Positions 52,660 through 63,224 of a stretch of 64,000 nt of DNA are shown piece after piece. The position numbers and the translations under genes were made by a program. The stretch comes from Haematococcus lacustris (Eukaryota; Chlorophyta; Chlorophyceae; Chlamydomonadales; Haematococcaceae): contig JASKMD010000031.1 of the NCBI GenBank assembly GCA_030144725.1, positions 7,308,808-7,372,807 on the forward strand, given 5' to 3'. Under the pieces are notes generated by a model. That model did no database searches. It was not told the DNA's origin and saw only the letters and a list, made by a program, of their open reading frames with translations. Within the stretch, counting starts at the first letter, position 1. Each line of letters starts with the position of its first letter.

Positions 52660-53399
52660 CACGGCCCCTCTGGCGCACCAGCAGTGCCATGCTACTGCTT
52701 TGGGTCAGGCTGGCAGGGTGGGTGTGTGGGCTTGAGGATGATGGGCAGCAGGAGAGGGTGAGGGCAGCAGCAGGGGTCTTGCCCTCATGCTGGCGGGGCA
52801 GCGCCACTAACCGCCCAATCTGGGTACAGCAGCCCACTGACTCCCTCAGCCTCGTGCATGCTCACCCAGCAGTGCCAGATCATCCTAGGGGTTTTGACGA
52901 AGTACTGCACACAGCGTCATGAGCACAGTTGACCTCAGCACAAAGTTGACCTCAGCACAGGGTTATGCTTGTTCGTTGCTCGTTGCTCGTTGCTTTTCAG
53001 TGAATCTTCAATACCAGGCCTGCACTGCACACAGTTGTACTCGCTGCATCATGTCTGACCAGTTGCATTGGAAAAGGCAGCTAAGGCCTGGCCTGGTTTT
53101 GTGTCCCGTGGTGAATGGTTGAATTCTCGCTGTGTACTTGTCGGCCTGTTGTGCCTTAGTCTTAGGCTAGGCCTAGGCTAGTTGGCTTAGGTTAGGGTCA
53201 GGGTGGATGGGGGTCAGGGTCAGGATCTGGGCAGAGCAAAATTGATTGATATGTATACCCTTTTCCCACTGGCGCGGCGAAATGTATTTATTTGAATTAA
53301 TAAGATTCCTCCCGGTCGACTGGTGCCACAGCCGTTCCCGCACGTCCCGCTCGTACCGTTCGTCCCGTTGATTGCTGATTGGCCTCTCAGCCACGCCAA
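52660..53399. other. Intergenic
   Basis: No gene supported. 53,066-53,105 matches 54,418-54,457 (GGCAGCTAAGGCCTGGCCTG, GGTTTTGTGTCCC) in direct orientation. 53,160-53,200 has CTAGGCCTAGGC short repeats. Confidence 0.5.
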
Positions 53400-54469
53400 A
53401 TGGATGCGCTGCTGGGTTTTGCGGCTGGCTGGAATGCTATGGATGTCGATGGGGATAGCGATGACGAGGAGCTAATCGCGATTCTGCGATGGCGTGAGGT
53501 TGTAAACATCAGCTTGCTGACCTACCTCATGATTGCGCGTGGAGCAGCGTGAGTTCCTGGTTCATGATACCCTTCCAGCCGCACTCGTGCCTCCCAACAA
53601 CACGCGACATGTTCATGACATGTTCGTGACATGTTCGCAGGCGCATATGGTACACTCGTCCCAGGATGGGATGCTTCTACGAGCACGTCATGGAGCCGCA
53701 CTGGTCTGACAAAGAGTTCCGCAAGGCAGTTCGGCTCAGCAGGGCTTCCTTCATGTGGCTTAGAGATGAGCTGGCTCCGCACATCACCAAAGAGACTACT
53801 CCTTTCAAACGTGGGTTGGTGGCTGGTCAGCGCTTGGCCATGGCCCTTTGGTACTTGGCCTCAGGAGGCACCCTGCAATCAGTTGCTCACATCATGAACT
53901 GTGGAACCACCACTGTTTGGGCTGCTGTTCATGATGTGTGCAATGCCATAGTCGAGAACCTTCGCCACATCATTAGAATGCCGAACACTAGGGAGCAGTT
54001 GCGTCATAATGCTGAAGAATTCTTTGAGATGAGTGCACGTGTGGCTGGCCCAGGGGGCATCCCACAGATCGTTGGTGTGGTGGATGGGACTCATGTTGCA
54101 GTGGAGCACAAGGGGGGTGACAGGCGGCTGTTCAACAGAAAAGGGTATTGCAGCCTGAATGTGCAAGGGGTGTGTGATGCTTCAGCGCGGTGGATAGATG
54201 TTCAGGTGGGCAATGCAGGTAGCATGCATGATGCACGTGCCTTCCATGAGAGTGATCTATACAACAACATGAGGCACGGTCCCCTCGGTCCACTGTTGTG
54301 GAGCTCAGTGGAGGATGTAGGTGGGGTAGTCATGCCATATTCAATTCTAGCTGATTCAGCATACATGTGTGAGACATTTGTGTTGCCTCGTCTGTGTCTG
54401 TCTATGGCCAACAAGTTGAAATGGCAGCTAAGGCCTGGCCTGGTTTTGTGTCCCGCTCCATGTAATTGA
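53400..54469 (+). pseudogene. PIF/Harbinger-type transposase, C-terminally truncated
   Basis: Two exons: 53400-53548 (MDALLGFAAGWNAMDVDG) and 53641-54469, joined in phase 2 to give GAARIWYTRPRMGCFYEH. Motifs of the DDE_Tnp_4 family follow: LRDELAPHI, VAGQRLAMALWYLASGGT, IVGVVDGTHVAVE (first Asp), YCSLNVQGVCD, VGNAGSMHDARAF and ILADSAYMC (second Asp). The segment with the third acidic residue is missing: after about 54,418 the frame runs into a dispersed repeat also found at 53,066. No Myb-like partner gene is seen. Inactive as transposase, though the ORF is otherwise open. Confidence 0.85.
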
Positions 54470-55078
54470 TATGTAATGGACCTCACTTCCGCCCCACTCC
54501 GGTTGCCGGCGCTCCGGTTAGATGCCAACCTGATGCACACCCCAACACAGCCACTCCGCTTGGATAATGTAACTAAATCCCTGAGATGCCCCCGAGGGCG
54601 AAACGCAAGCGCCCCGTCTCTCCCACGCGGAGTGCAGCCGGTAAGTCTAGATGCTCAGTCATCAAGGGTGCGACCGAGGATGCTACAACATGTTTGTAGT
54701 AGCTGAGTGAGATTACCCACAGGCCGACATGTTGTTCCCTGTTGAATGAGTTTTGTTGGCCTGACCAGTTGCATTGCATCAGTGACTTCTCAGGACAAAT
54801 CTCATTGCACCAAGACCTCAAAGGGACTGCTTGGATACTCAGGACAGGAATGCACCTTAGTAATCATCATAGACAGCATCATTGCTTTCTCAGCCAACGG
54901 AATGTTGAACAAGCTGATGTTGACTGGCTTCTCCCTTCTGTAATTCTTCCTGCATCTCGGTAGCATGCTACTTCCTAATGCAGCTGGCGGGTGCGCGACC
55001 AGCTATCAGCATCTTGCCTGTCACGTATGTCAGTTAGCCATTGGCACTTGGCAATCCAACTAAAGCAAGCAATGCCGA
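54470..55078. other. Intergenic, transposon-end sequence
   Basis: 54,766-54,780 (TGACCAGTTGCATTG) repeats 53,055-53,069, suggesting related element ends around the Harbinger fragment. No gene recognised. Confidence 0.4.
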
Positions 55079-57818
55079 ATGCCCAAAGCTCGCGCACCCA
55101 GTTCTCGTCCGGCAGGCTTCAGTGTGTCGCCTTGGCAGACGCGCAGCGACAGGTCCGCGATTTCGCCCCCTGATGTGTTGTACGAGACCAGGGCCGTCGA
55201 CCTTGTGAGACCACACGCAAAGCGAGCGTCCGAGGACTTGCAAACCCAGCGACCAGCCACTACCCGCCGCACATGTGCCAGCAGCCCAGTCACAGGCAAC
55301 AATCAAGAGCAGACGTCAACGGAGCGTAGCTCAACCGCGCAGCGGGCTTGGCCAGTGCCTGAGAGGCCTCCCACAGCAGGGCGGTTTGTGGGTGGGGTGA
55401 GAGTGAAGGGCGCCCCTGTCAGCAGGCAATGGGGCGAGGACAGTGAGGAGGAACTGCTCACAGCCGCAGCCGCTGCTGTGTGCCGCCAGCCCACCCCAGT
55501 GCCGCCACCGCAGCCAGCAACCCCCACAGCATCTGCACCAACCTCTAGCTGCCCCAGCCCCGCTGTGGGCAAGGCCCTGCATCTGCACCCTGCCAATGGG
55601 GCCAGCAGCATGGCAGCAGGTGGGGAGGGAGGTGCGGCCCCCAGCTGTGTTTCACCGCTCAAGGGTGAAGGCGTGTGGGGTGGTGCTGGGGAGGTGGCGC
55701 TGCAGGAGGGCTCTGCAGCCACCAGGGCGCTTGAGGCAGCGCTGCTGTCCGCCCAGCAATGTGCAGCAGCAGGTTGTGTGACAGAGCAGCAACATACACA
55801 TGTCAGTGCTGGGATGGGGATGCCTTGGGAGCAGCAGCAAGAGGTAGCAGGAATGGAGGAAGAGGAGGAGGAGGAGGGGGAGGAGGAGGGAGAGGAGCAG
55901 TGGGAGGAGGAGGGAGAGGGGGAGGATGAGCAGCCGGACACACAGCCAATGTGGCCCAGTGCAGCCAATATGACCCGATGGGTCCCTCGGAAGGAAGGTG
56001 CCGTATCCCACTCTCTGCTGCCGCAACCAGCATTGCCCCACCCTCTGCTAGGGGATGGGACTGCGGTGGGGGGGCTGTGCAGGCTGGGTGTCCTGGCGTC
56101 TGGTCAGCTGTCCGGCCACTTCATGGAGCCTCGCACGGGCCGCTGCCTGGGGGTGATGGGCAGCAGGGTGAGGGTGCAGGGCCAGTATGGGGTGCCTGGC
56201 TGAGGGCTAGGTGGTGAGACGGAGCCAGCAGGGGGTGTGCTGGCACCACCACGGCAGCCTGGTCAAGCCCCATACCTTGATCAACCGCCACACAGCCTGC
56301 ACTATGGCAGGTGCAGCTTTGCTCAACAGAGGGAAGGGCAGTGGCTATAGGGCTGGGGAAGGATGGGAGGGGCTGGGGGTGCACGGGTCAGGTATGTAAC
56401 GGATGAATGGGTGGTAGGTTGGTCTGGTGGGGAGTGCCAGTTGGTTGCCTGGTCATGCCAGCAAGCTGGCCTGGTGTCACCTGCTGCAACTGCCCTGGCC
56501 ACATGCTTCAGCCTGCATAGGCACAGTTCCCTGGTTGCTGCGCTCTTGTTGACTTGCCTGTTGACTTGTTGACGCAGGTAGGCTCCGCCGCTGGCAGCTG
56601 TCGTGGAGAGGTGGAGGACTGGAGCCTCCTGCGCATCACCCTCATCAGCTTCGCCCCGCCTGCGTTCGCCCTAGCACCAGCTGCCCCACCCGCCATGCCA
56701 GCTTCCCACCAACTACCAGCAACAGCGGAGCCACTCACCACTGAGCTGCTGCCACACGCAAGGCGGTGGCAGCTGCAGCAAAGCCAGGGTCCTGAACCAG
56801 AGGAGCCAGCGCCACCGCAGGGTCAGGAAGGGCACAGGCCAAGACTGACCTGTGTGCAGCAGGGGCAGCAGCAGGGGCAGCAGCAGGGGCAGCAGCAGAG
56901 GAAGCAAGGGCAGCGCTGTCGGCAGGAGCAAGGGCAGCAGCAGGGGCAGCAGCAGGGGTGCCACCCCCCTGCCCAGAGCCCCAGAGAGGTGCACTGCCTG
57001 GTGGTGGCCACGGGGGGAGACATGGCCTCGTGGCAGCCCGCCAGCAGGGACGATGTGGCAGACGCTGCCCTGGCTTTGGACCCCCCCACCTTAGCTCAGG
57101 CGCTGCCCCAGCAGCCAGCCAACAGGTTGCAAGGTGCAAACCCAGCTCACCCAGACCATGTCACCTCACGTTTGGGCAACACACCCCTTACTGACCACCC
57201 TGAGCAACCTGTCCAGCCCACTGCTGCTGGGGTCCTCCATGAGAATAGGCGTTCAATGCCAGCGTCTCAGCTGGGCAGTGCTCCGGGTAAGCAGGGCGGG
57301 CCGGGTGGTGCTGGACCCCCCTCCCCTTCACAAGGGCCAGGGGCAAAGGGGGGGGATGGGGAGATGGGGGCTGAGGACGCTGCAATGCTGCTGTGGCAGT
57401 CTGTGGGAGCGGCTCCTGGGCATGCTGGCACCACGCTTCAGGTGAGCATGTGGGATGGCTGACCATACTCAGCTGCTCTAATGGTATTGTCGGATGTGAG
57501 TCGCTTGAGAAATGCAGGTGCCCACTGCTTTGGTGGGAGGGTTAAGTAAGCGGGGGCCTCGGGGCAAGCAAGCGCGCCAGTAAGAGTGCTGAGCTGTGTA
57601 GCTTGTACTCGCTATGGATGCACCACGGTGCCGGCGCCGCGTGCTGTGAGCTTCCCGGTAACTCCTTGGCGCAGGTACGCTTCGCGACCCATGCCTTACT
57701 AGACGGTCCTGCGGCGGATCTGCAACTGCGCAGCTGGGCGCCGAAACTCGTCAACCGCGGAGCTTGCGTAGTCAGCGGTGACATGACGCTTGTGGGTTTG
57801 CCACCAGGCTTCCTTTGA
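55079..57818 (+). CDS. Unrecognised three-exon gene, acidic and Gln-rich protein
   Basis: Exons 55079-56167, 56578-57441 and 57675-57818 connect GT-AG in phase 0, giving about 698 residues. The first is Pro/Ala-rich with a Glu block (EEEEEEGEEEGEEQW) after residue 260 and ends GHFMEPRTGRCLGVMGSR. The second opens with an ordered-looking stretch (CRGEVEDWSLLRITLISF), then Gln-rich repeats (QQGQQQGQQQ). The short last exon is compact and conserved-looking (VRFATHALLDGPAADLQLRS, VNRGACVVSGDMTLVGLPPG). I do not recognise the family. The charge pattern and low complexity suggest a nuclear or scaffold protein; that is a guess. The true first exon may lie upstream. Confidence 0.55.
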
Positions 57819-58147
57819 CGCCAGACAAGCGGGCATACGTACGTCCGAGTCCGTGCGTGTCTGCGTGTCCCGGTTGGCCGTGAAACCCAATAGCCTGGTG
57901 ACTTTCTATATGACGATGCATTGCTGTGGGGTGCGTGGCCTGTGGGAGGGCGTGGCCCTGTGCTGTTCCAGCTGCTGTGCTGTGTGCGAACATAATCTCC
58001 AGTTCAGGGTTGGCACCTCCCTCAAACTTGACTCTTGCCAAGTCAACTAGGAAAGAGGGGTGACTCAAAGGAGGGTGCCGCACCGCACTTCCTGCTGCCG
58101 CACCCAGCACTGCCCCACCCAGCTATTCATTGCCGCCAAGTCCTGAG
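57819..58147. other. 3' flank of the preceding gene and copia target
   Basis: No gene seen; ends in the CTGAG copy (58,143-58,147) duplicated on copia insertion. Confidence 0.5.
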
Positions 58148-58401
58148 TGTTGTGGGAACAGGCCTAGGCCACCCGCACCCGTCTCTGACCTAAGTGTGAA
58201 CTAGTGTGAGGCGGTGTACTTAAGCTGTGCCTTGGGCCTACGACGGTGGGCATTGACGTGCCCCCTTCGCAGGTATGGTGGTCGCTCTTGCAATAGCACA
58301 TAGGGCATCCGACGTGGCAGCCGTAGTGCACCGCTATGCATTTGTACTTGTTCTTAGATCGTGGACTCTTTTGTAAAGGGCATTGACGTGCCCCCTTCGT
58401 A
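58148..58401 (+). repeat. copia 5' LTR
   Basis: Starts TGTTGTGGG. It contains the 22-base motif GGGCATTGACGTG + CCCCCTTCG twice (about 58,250 and at the very end), each able to fold on GGGCA/TGCCC. It ends TA where the 3' LTR ends CA. Confidence 0.95.
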
Positions 58402-58502
58402 GGTTATGGGCCCACGTCACTTCCGTGTGCAATTCCGACATCGAAAAGTGCAGTCCGTTTGAATCAGCAGCGCTGCGGCGTGCTTCCGGTGAGCCCGTTC
58501 CA

Positions 58503-60245
58503 ATGATGGCGGTGGCTGTGCGGGAGAAGCTAGGCCAGCCCGGGGTTCAGTTCGAAAATTGGGAATTTGAGATGAAAGCGTTGCTGAGGCAGCACGGGCT
58601 CGGGGCAGTAGTCAAAGCGCATGTGGGGTTGGAGGGAAATAGTCGGCTAGGGTCGGTCTCAGCTGCGGCTGCGTCACCCGCGCGACCGGTCGGGGTTGCG
58701 ACCCCGGCCATTTCGCCAGCTGCAGCCGTGGCTGCGGCTGCGACTGCTGCTGTGGCAGCATCCCTAACACCTGAGCAAGACGAGAAAGCCCATGCCATCA
58801 TCTGCAGTTCTGTTGACCCAAACAAGTACAGGGCCTTGTGCAACCGGCATGAGTCAGCCAAGGCTCTGTGGCAAGCCTTGCGTAGCATGCACACCCAGCA
58901 GGTGCATGCCAGCCGTCAGCAGCTCATCATTAAAGCTGGCAGGCAAAGCATGCAGTCAGGTCAGTCGGTGCAAGAGTATTGGGCTGAGGCCCAGGACTTA
59001 CACGAGCGCATCAACTCGACCGGCGCTTACTCCGACACACTCTGTCAAGCTCTGCTGGGCTTGCCACCTGATTACCAGCAGCTTGTGCAGTCCATTCTTG
59101 AGCAGCCCCTTGATGAGCAGCTCACCTTTGAGCAGATCCTCCCTAGGCTGCTCCTACGGGAGCAGCTGCTACAAAACAGCCAACCCCATGCGGTCGCTCT
59201 CGCAGCTCGGTCGGGCGGGGGCAGGGGTAGGCCGGGCAGCAGGGGGCAAGGGGATGGTAGCCAGGGGCGGGGCAGGGGTCAGGCCAGGGGCGGGCGTGGG
59301 TTTCAGGGGGAGTGCTGGCAGTGCCACCAGAGGGGGCACCAAGCGCACCAGTGCCCGAACCGCCCTGTCCGCCCTGTGCCACGCTCGCCCTCGCCATCAT
59401 GGCGTGGGGTTCCTTCATCCCGCTCGAGTGGGGCTGCCAGGCCTCCCACCCCGGGGCCTGGGGGGGGTGCTGCATCTGGTTGGGGCAGCTCGGCTCGTGG
59501 GCGTGACTCAAGCTCTCCCAGCCGGCACCCTGGCAGCATGTCACGCAGCAGCATTGCTTACTCCGTTGTCTCCAAGCCCCTTCTCTTTGGGGAGTGGGTG
59601 ATAGACTCTGGGTGCTCGCGGCACCTCACGCCACACCGCGAGCTGCTGCACGACTACCATCCTCTGCATGAGCCGCACCACATCATTGTGGCCAACGGCA
59701 GCAGGATTGAGGCGCAGGGGCAGGGGGTGGTGTGCTTTGAGGGGGCTGGGGGGGCCATGCAGCTGCTGGACGTCCTGCATGTTCCCGAAGCGGACGGCAG
59801 CCTTGTCTCAGTGGGGAAGGCCACCAGGGCGGGGGGGAGTGTACACTTCACTCCGTTTGGCTGCTCCATCAACATGCCCGGGGCTAAGCACAGCATCAGG
59901 GGCACTCAGGTAGAGCAGGACCTGTTCCTGCTCGACAGCAAGCCTGTCGCCGGCGGCTTCAGCCTTGCAGCCCGCACCTGCAGTGACCCTTTGGTCCTGC
60001 ACCACCGCCTGGGGCACCCGGGGTATCGCCAGCTGGCTCGGCTGCTGCGGGAGGGCATGGTGCGGGGCACCTCGGTCACTGCCGCCCAGTGTGAGGCAGC
60101 AGCTAGTGAGCTGTGCGAGCCCTGTGTCATGGGCAAGCAGACCAGCCTGGAGGCAAGGCAGCATGCGGGGCTGGGGGTTACCGTTACGCGCCCGCTGATG
60201 CTGGTGCACAGCGATGTCTGTGACGTCACCGGTCAATACGCCTGA
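58503..60245 (+). CDS. copia Gag, protease and pre-integrase
   Basis: The first ATG of the frame is 58,503 (MMAVAVREKLGQPGVQFENW). The Gag part has the usual UBN2-like helices (RALCNRHESAKALWQAL; VQEYWAEAQDLHERI). After a Gly/Arg-rich stretch comes the CCHC knuckle CWQCHQRGHQAHQC. Protease: WVIDSGCSRHLTPH (active DSG). Pre-integrase zinc region: LHHRLGHPGYRQL...CEPCVMGKQ. The frame ends at VHSDVCDVTGQYA, just after the first integrase Asp, where the next frame takes over; copia Pol is normally one ORF, so this is an indel or a sequencing error. Confidence 0.93.
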   Translation: MMAVAVREKLGQPGVQFENWEFEMKALLRQHGLGAVVKAHVGLEGNSRLGSVSAAAASPARPVGVATPAISPAAAVAAAATAAVAASLTPEQDEKAHAIICSSVDPNKYRALCNRHESAKALWQALRSMHTQQVHASRQQLIIKAGRQSMQSGQSVQEYWAEAQDLHERINSTGAYSDTLCQALLGLPPDYQQLVQSILEQPLDEQLTFEQILPRLLLREQLLQNSQPHAVALAARSGGGRGRPGSRGQGDGSQGRGRGQARGGRGFQGECWQCHQRGHQAHQCPNRPVRPVPRSPSPSWRGVPSSRSSGAARPPTPGPGGGAASGWGSSARGRDSSSPSRHPGSMSRSSIAYSVVSKPLLFGEWVIDSGCSRHLTPHRELLHDYHPLHEPHHIIVANGSRIEAQGQGVVCFEGAGGAMQLLDVLHVPEADGSLVSVGKATRAGGSVHFTPFGCSINMPGAKHSIRGTQVEQDLFLLDSKPVAGGFSLAARTCSDPLVLHHRLGHPGYRQLARLLREGMVRGTSVTAAQCEAAASELCEPCVMGKQTSLEARQHAGLGVTVTRPLMLVHSDVCDVTGQYA

Positions 60246-61314
60246 TGGCATGCGCTACTTTGTCAGTCTGCTTGACGAGTTCAGCGGGCTGGTGGCTGTT
60301 GTGCTCATAAAGCACAAGTCAGACGCGCCGGCAGCCCTCCGTGACATGGTCACCCTCTTGCAGCGTCGGCTGGGGCACAAGGTTGTCTACCTGCGCACAG
60401 ACCGGGGGGGGGAGTACATCGGTGCTGAGACACAGCAGTGGTTGCGCAGCGAGGGTATCACGCACCAGCAGACAGCCCCCCGCAACCCCACCATGAATGG
60501 CAGCGCAGAGCGTGTCAACCGCACAATCATGGAGTGCGTCCGTGCTATGATGCTGGCCTCTGGGGTGCCAGCCTACTTCTGGGGTTTTGGCGTGATGGCA
60601 GCAGCGCACGTGCACAACGTGCGCCCAGTGGCAGGCAAGCCCTGCACACCCCATGAGGCCTGCTTTGGCAGCCCCCCCGACATACATCACTTGCGCGTTT
60701 GGGGCTGCCCAGCTTGGGTGCACGACAGCGAGCCGAGCAGCAAGCTGGCCAGCCGGGGCATCAAAGGGGTCTTTGTGGGCTATGAGGAGGGGGGCAAGGC
60801 ATATCAAGTGTGGGCAGAGGGCCGGCTCTATGTGAGCAAAAGCGTGGTCTTTGACGAGCAAGCAGTACTGCGCCGCTTCGCTCCCGTGTCATGCGCGCCT
60901 GCTCCCAGCGACCTGGTTGCCCCGCCCAGTGCTGGGGCGCCCAAGGGGGGGGATAGTGCAGCTGGGGAGCAGCCTAGGAAGCAGGGTGGGATGGAGCAGG
61001 GTAGGATGGGCAGTGGGGGAGGGACCCCTGCTGTCACCCCCACCGTCACCCCCGCCCGACACAGCGCAAACCGTGGCGGGGGAAGCAGCGACAGCAACAG
61101 CGGCGGTGGGGGACAAGCGGGCAGTAGGGGTGGACCCCCTGCTGCTCCAGATAGCTCAGGTGGGCTCCAGATAGCTCAGGTGGATAGCTCAGGACGGTGT
61201 AGGGGCAGGCGGGGCTGGCGGTTTGGGCAGTTTAGGGGGGATGGAGACTGGCACCCCCGACACCGTGCCCGCGTTGCGCCCAGCTCTTGTGCCACCCGAG
61301 CGGCGCCGTTCTGA
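60214..61314 (+). CDS. copia integrase
   Basis: Continues in the +1 frame with SPVNTPDGMRYFVSLLDEFS. The second Asp is in YLRTDRGGEYIG, and the catalytic Glu in MNGSAERVNRTIMECVRAMM. The copia C-terminal core follows (LRVWGCPAWVHD, GVFVGYEEGGKAYQVW). The end becomes Gly/Ser-rich and switches frame again near 61,200-61,260, within G-runs, to the RT ORF. Confidence 0.92.
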   Translation: MSVTSPVNTPDGMRYFVSLLDEFSGLVAVVLIKHKSDAPAALRDMVTLLQRRLGHKVVYLRTDRGGEYIGAETQQWLRSEGITHQQTAPRNPTMNGSAERVNRTIMECVRAMMLASGVPAYFWGFGVMAAAHVHNVRPVAGKPCTPHEACFGSPPDIHHLRVWGCPAWVHDSEPSSKLASRGIKGVFVGYEEGGKAYQVWAEGRLYVSKSVVFDEQAVLRRFAPVSCAPAPSDLVAPPSAGAPKGGDSAAGEQPRKQGGMEQGRMGSGGGTPAVTPTVTPARHSANRGGGSSDSNSGGGGQAGSRGGPPAAPDSSGGLQIAQVDSSGRCRGRRGWRFGQFRGDGDWHPRHRARVAPSSCATRAAPF

Positions 61315-63016
61315 GCGCGTGCGCAAGCGCGTGGAATTCCCCGACTTCGTCACTTTGTGCTACTCCGCTCGATACGAAAGCAACAGCAGCAGTGGCAGTG
61401 AGCGGGAGGGTGATGGGAGCAGGGGGAGCAGGGGGAGCTCTGGGGGTGCTGCCAGCCAGCCTGCTGAGCCTCGCTCCTTCAGCGAGGCCATGTCCAGGCC
61501 CGATGCTGAGGAGTGGGGCCGTGCCATGGATGCCGAGATGGCCAGCCAGCACGCCAATCAGACTTGGGTGCTGGTCAGCAGGCAGCCTGGCATGTCTGTC
61601 CTGCCAGGCCGTTGGGTCCTAAAGGTCAAGTGGGGCTCAGACAGCAGCATTGTCAAGTACAAGGCTCGCTGGGTGGTGAAGGGGTTCAGGCAGCGGGATG
61701 GGGTGGACTACTTTGAGGACGCTGTCTTTGCCCCTGTGGTCATGCACACGACCCAGCGCCTTATCTTTGCCTTGGCAGTGCAGAAGGGTTGGGGCCTCTG
61801 GCAGATTGACTTTAAAACGGCCTTCCTGAACAGCAAGCTCACGGACTCAGACCCGCAGATCTTTGTTGAGCAGCCAGAGGGGTATGAGGTGGGCAGGGGG
61901 CTGGTGTGCCAGCTGCAGCGCACAGTGTATGGCCTCAAGCAGGCCCCTCGGGCCTGGTATATGTGCCTGCGTGAGCAGCTGGAGCAGATTGGGTTCCGGG
62001 CTTCAGAAGCAGACCCCAGCCTGTTCAGCCTGCGCACAAGCAGCGGAAGCGCGGTGCACATGCTCGTGTACGTCGACGACTGCATCCTTGCCAGCGCAGA
62101 CGAGGCAGCGGTGCAGGAGGTTAAGCAGCAACTGCAGCAAGCCTTTGACGTGCACGATCTCGGACAGGCAGCCGACTTTCTGGGGATGCGCATTGCCTTT
62201 GACCGCGCAGCCGGCATCTTGCGCCTGACGCAGCAGCAGTACATTGAGCAGCTGCTGCAGCGCTTTGGTCTGGCAGAGTGCAACCCCCGCCAGCTGCCTC
62301 TCTCCCCTGGCACCCAGCTGGTGAAGGAGGGTGAGCAGCTCAGCGAGCAGCACACGCTGCGCTACCGCGAGCTGGTGGGCGGCCTGCTGTGGCTGTCCAC
62401 CTGCACGCGCCCCGACATTGCTTTCGCAGTGGGGCAGCTAACGCGCTACATGCAGGCGCCCACGCGGGAGCATGAGCAGGCAGCGCAGGGGGTTCTGCGG
62501 TATCTCAGGGGCACAGCGGGGCAAGGGTTGGTCTTCAGGGGCAGCTGCAGTGGGGAGCTGGTGGGGTTCTGCGACAGCGACTACGCCAGCTGCAAGCAGT
62601 CTCGGCGCAGCACCACAGGCTATGTCTTCATCCTGTCCGGTGCCACCGTGTCGGTGCGCAGCAAGCTCCAAACCACCGTGGCCACCTCCACCACCGAGGC
62701 TGAGTACCAGGCCGCCGCTGACGCCACCAGGGAAGCGTTGTTCTTGCGCAAGCTGCTGCATGAGCTCTGTGCAGTCACTGGCCCAGTCCCCATCCTGTGC
62801 GACAGCCAGGGTGCGGTAGCCCTGGTGAAGAACCCAGTGGAGTCGCAGCGCAGCAAGCACATCGCCGTCATGCACCACATGGCGCGTGAGCGTGTGTGGC
62901 GTGGCGAGGTGGAGTTCTCTTACTGCCCCACGGCGGACATGGTGGCTGATGCGCTTACCAAGGCGCTGCCTGGCCCCAAGTTCGTGTCGTGCAAGGCTGG
63001 CATGGGCGTGGGCTAA
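61223..63016 (+). CDS. copia reverse transcriptase and RNase H
   Basis: RT opens with the family's NQTWVLV and RWVLKVKWGSDSSIVKYKAR. Then come KGFRQRDGVDYFEDAVFAPV, WQIDFKTAFLNSKL, VYGLKQAPRAWY and the catalytic YVDD (about 62,070). RNase H has LVGFCDSDYASCKQSRRSTT, STTEAEYQAAADATREA, LCDSQGAVALVKNPV and SKHIAVMHHMARE, followed by ADMVADALTKALP. All catalytic residues look intact. The stop at 63,016 is 200 bp before the 3' LTR. Confidence 0.94.
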   Translation: MGSLGGMETGTPDTVPALRPALVPPERRRSERVRKRVEFPDFVTLCYSARYESNSSSGSEREGDGSRGSRGSSGGAASQPAEPRSFSEAMSRPDAEEWGRAMDAEMASQHANQTWVLVSRQPGMSVLPGRWVLKVKWGSDSSIVKYKARWVVKGFRQRDGVDYFEDAVFAPVVMHTTQRLIFALAVQKGWGLWQIDFKTAFLNSKLTDSDPQIFVEQPEGYEVGRGLVCQLQRTVYGLKQAPRAWYMCLREQLEQIGFRASEADPSLFSLRTSSGSAVHMLVYVDDCILASADEAAVQEVKQQLQQAFDVHDLGQAADFLGMRIAFDRAAGILRLTQQQYIEQLLQRFGLAECNPRQLPLSPGTQLVKEGEQLSEQHTLRYRELVGGLLWLSTCTRPDIAFAVGQLTRYMQAPTREHEQAAQGVLRYLRGTAGQGLVFRGSCSGELVGFCDSDYASCKQSRRSTTGYVFILSGATVSVRSKLQTTVATSTTEAEYQAAADATREALFLRKLLHELCAVTGPVPILCDSQGAVALVKNPVESQRSKHIAVMHHMARERVWRGEVEFSYCPTADMVADALTKALPGPKFVSCKAGMGVG

Positions 63017-63224
63017 GCTAGTTTGAGCTCTGTGCTTTGACTGTGTGGAGTCCGTTCGGTGCTTTCCTGCTTGTGCCTGTCTTGGCACGTGCCTGCCTGC
63101 GTCTGTCCGTCTGCACGCATGAGCTACATGTGCTTTCTTTGTCTCCATGCATCTGTACTTGTGCATCTTCTGTTGACGCTTAGCGCATTAACTTTCTGCT
63201 TTGCTGGCCTGGCCTGAGGGGGAG

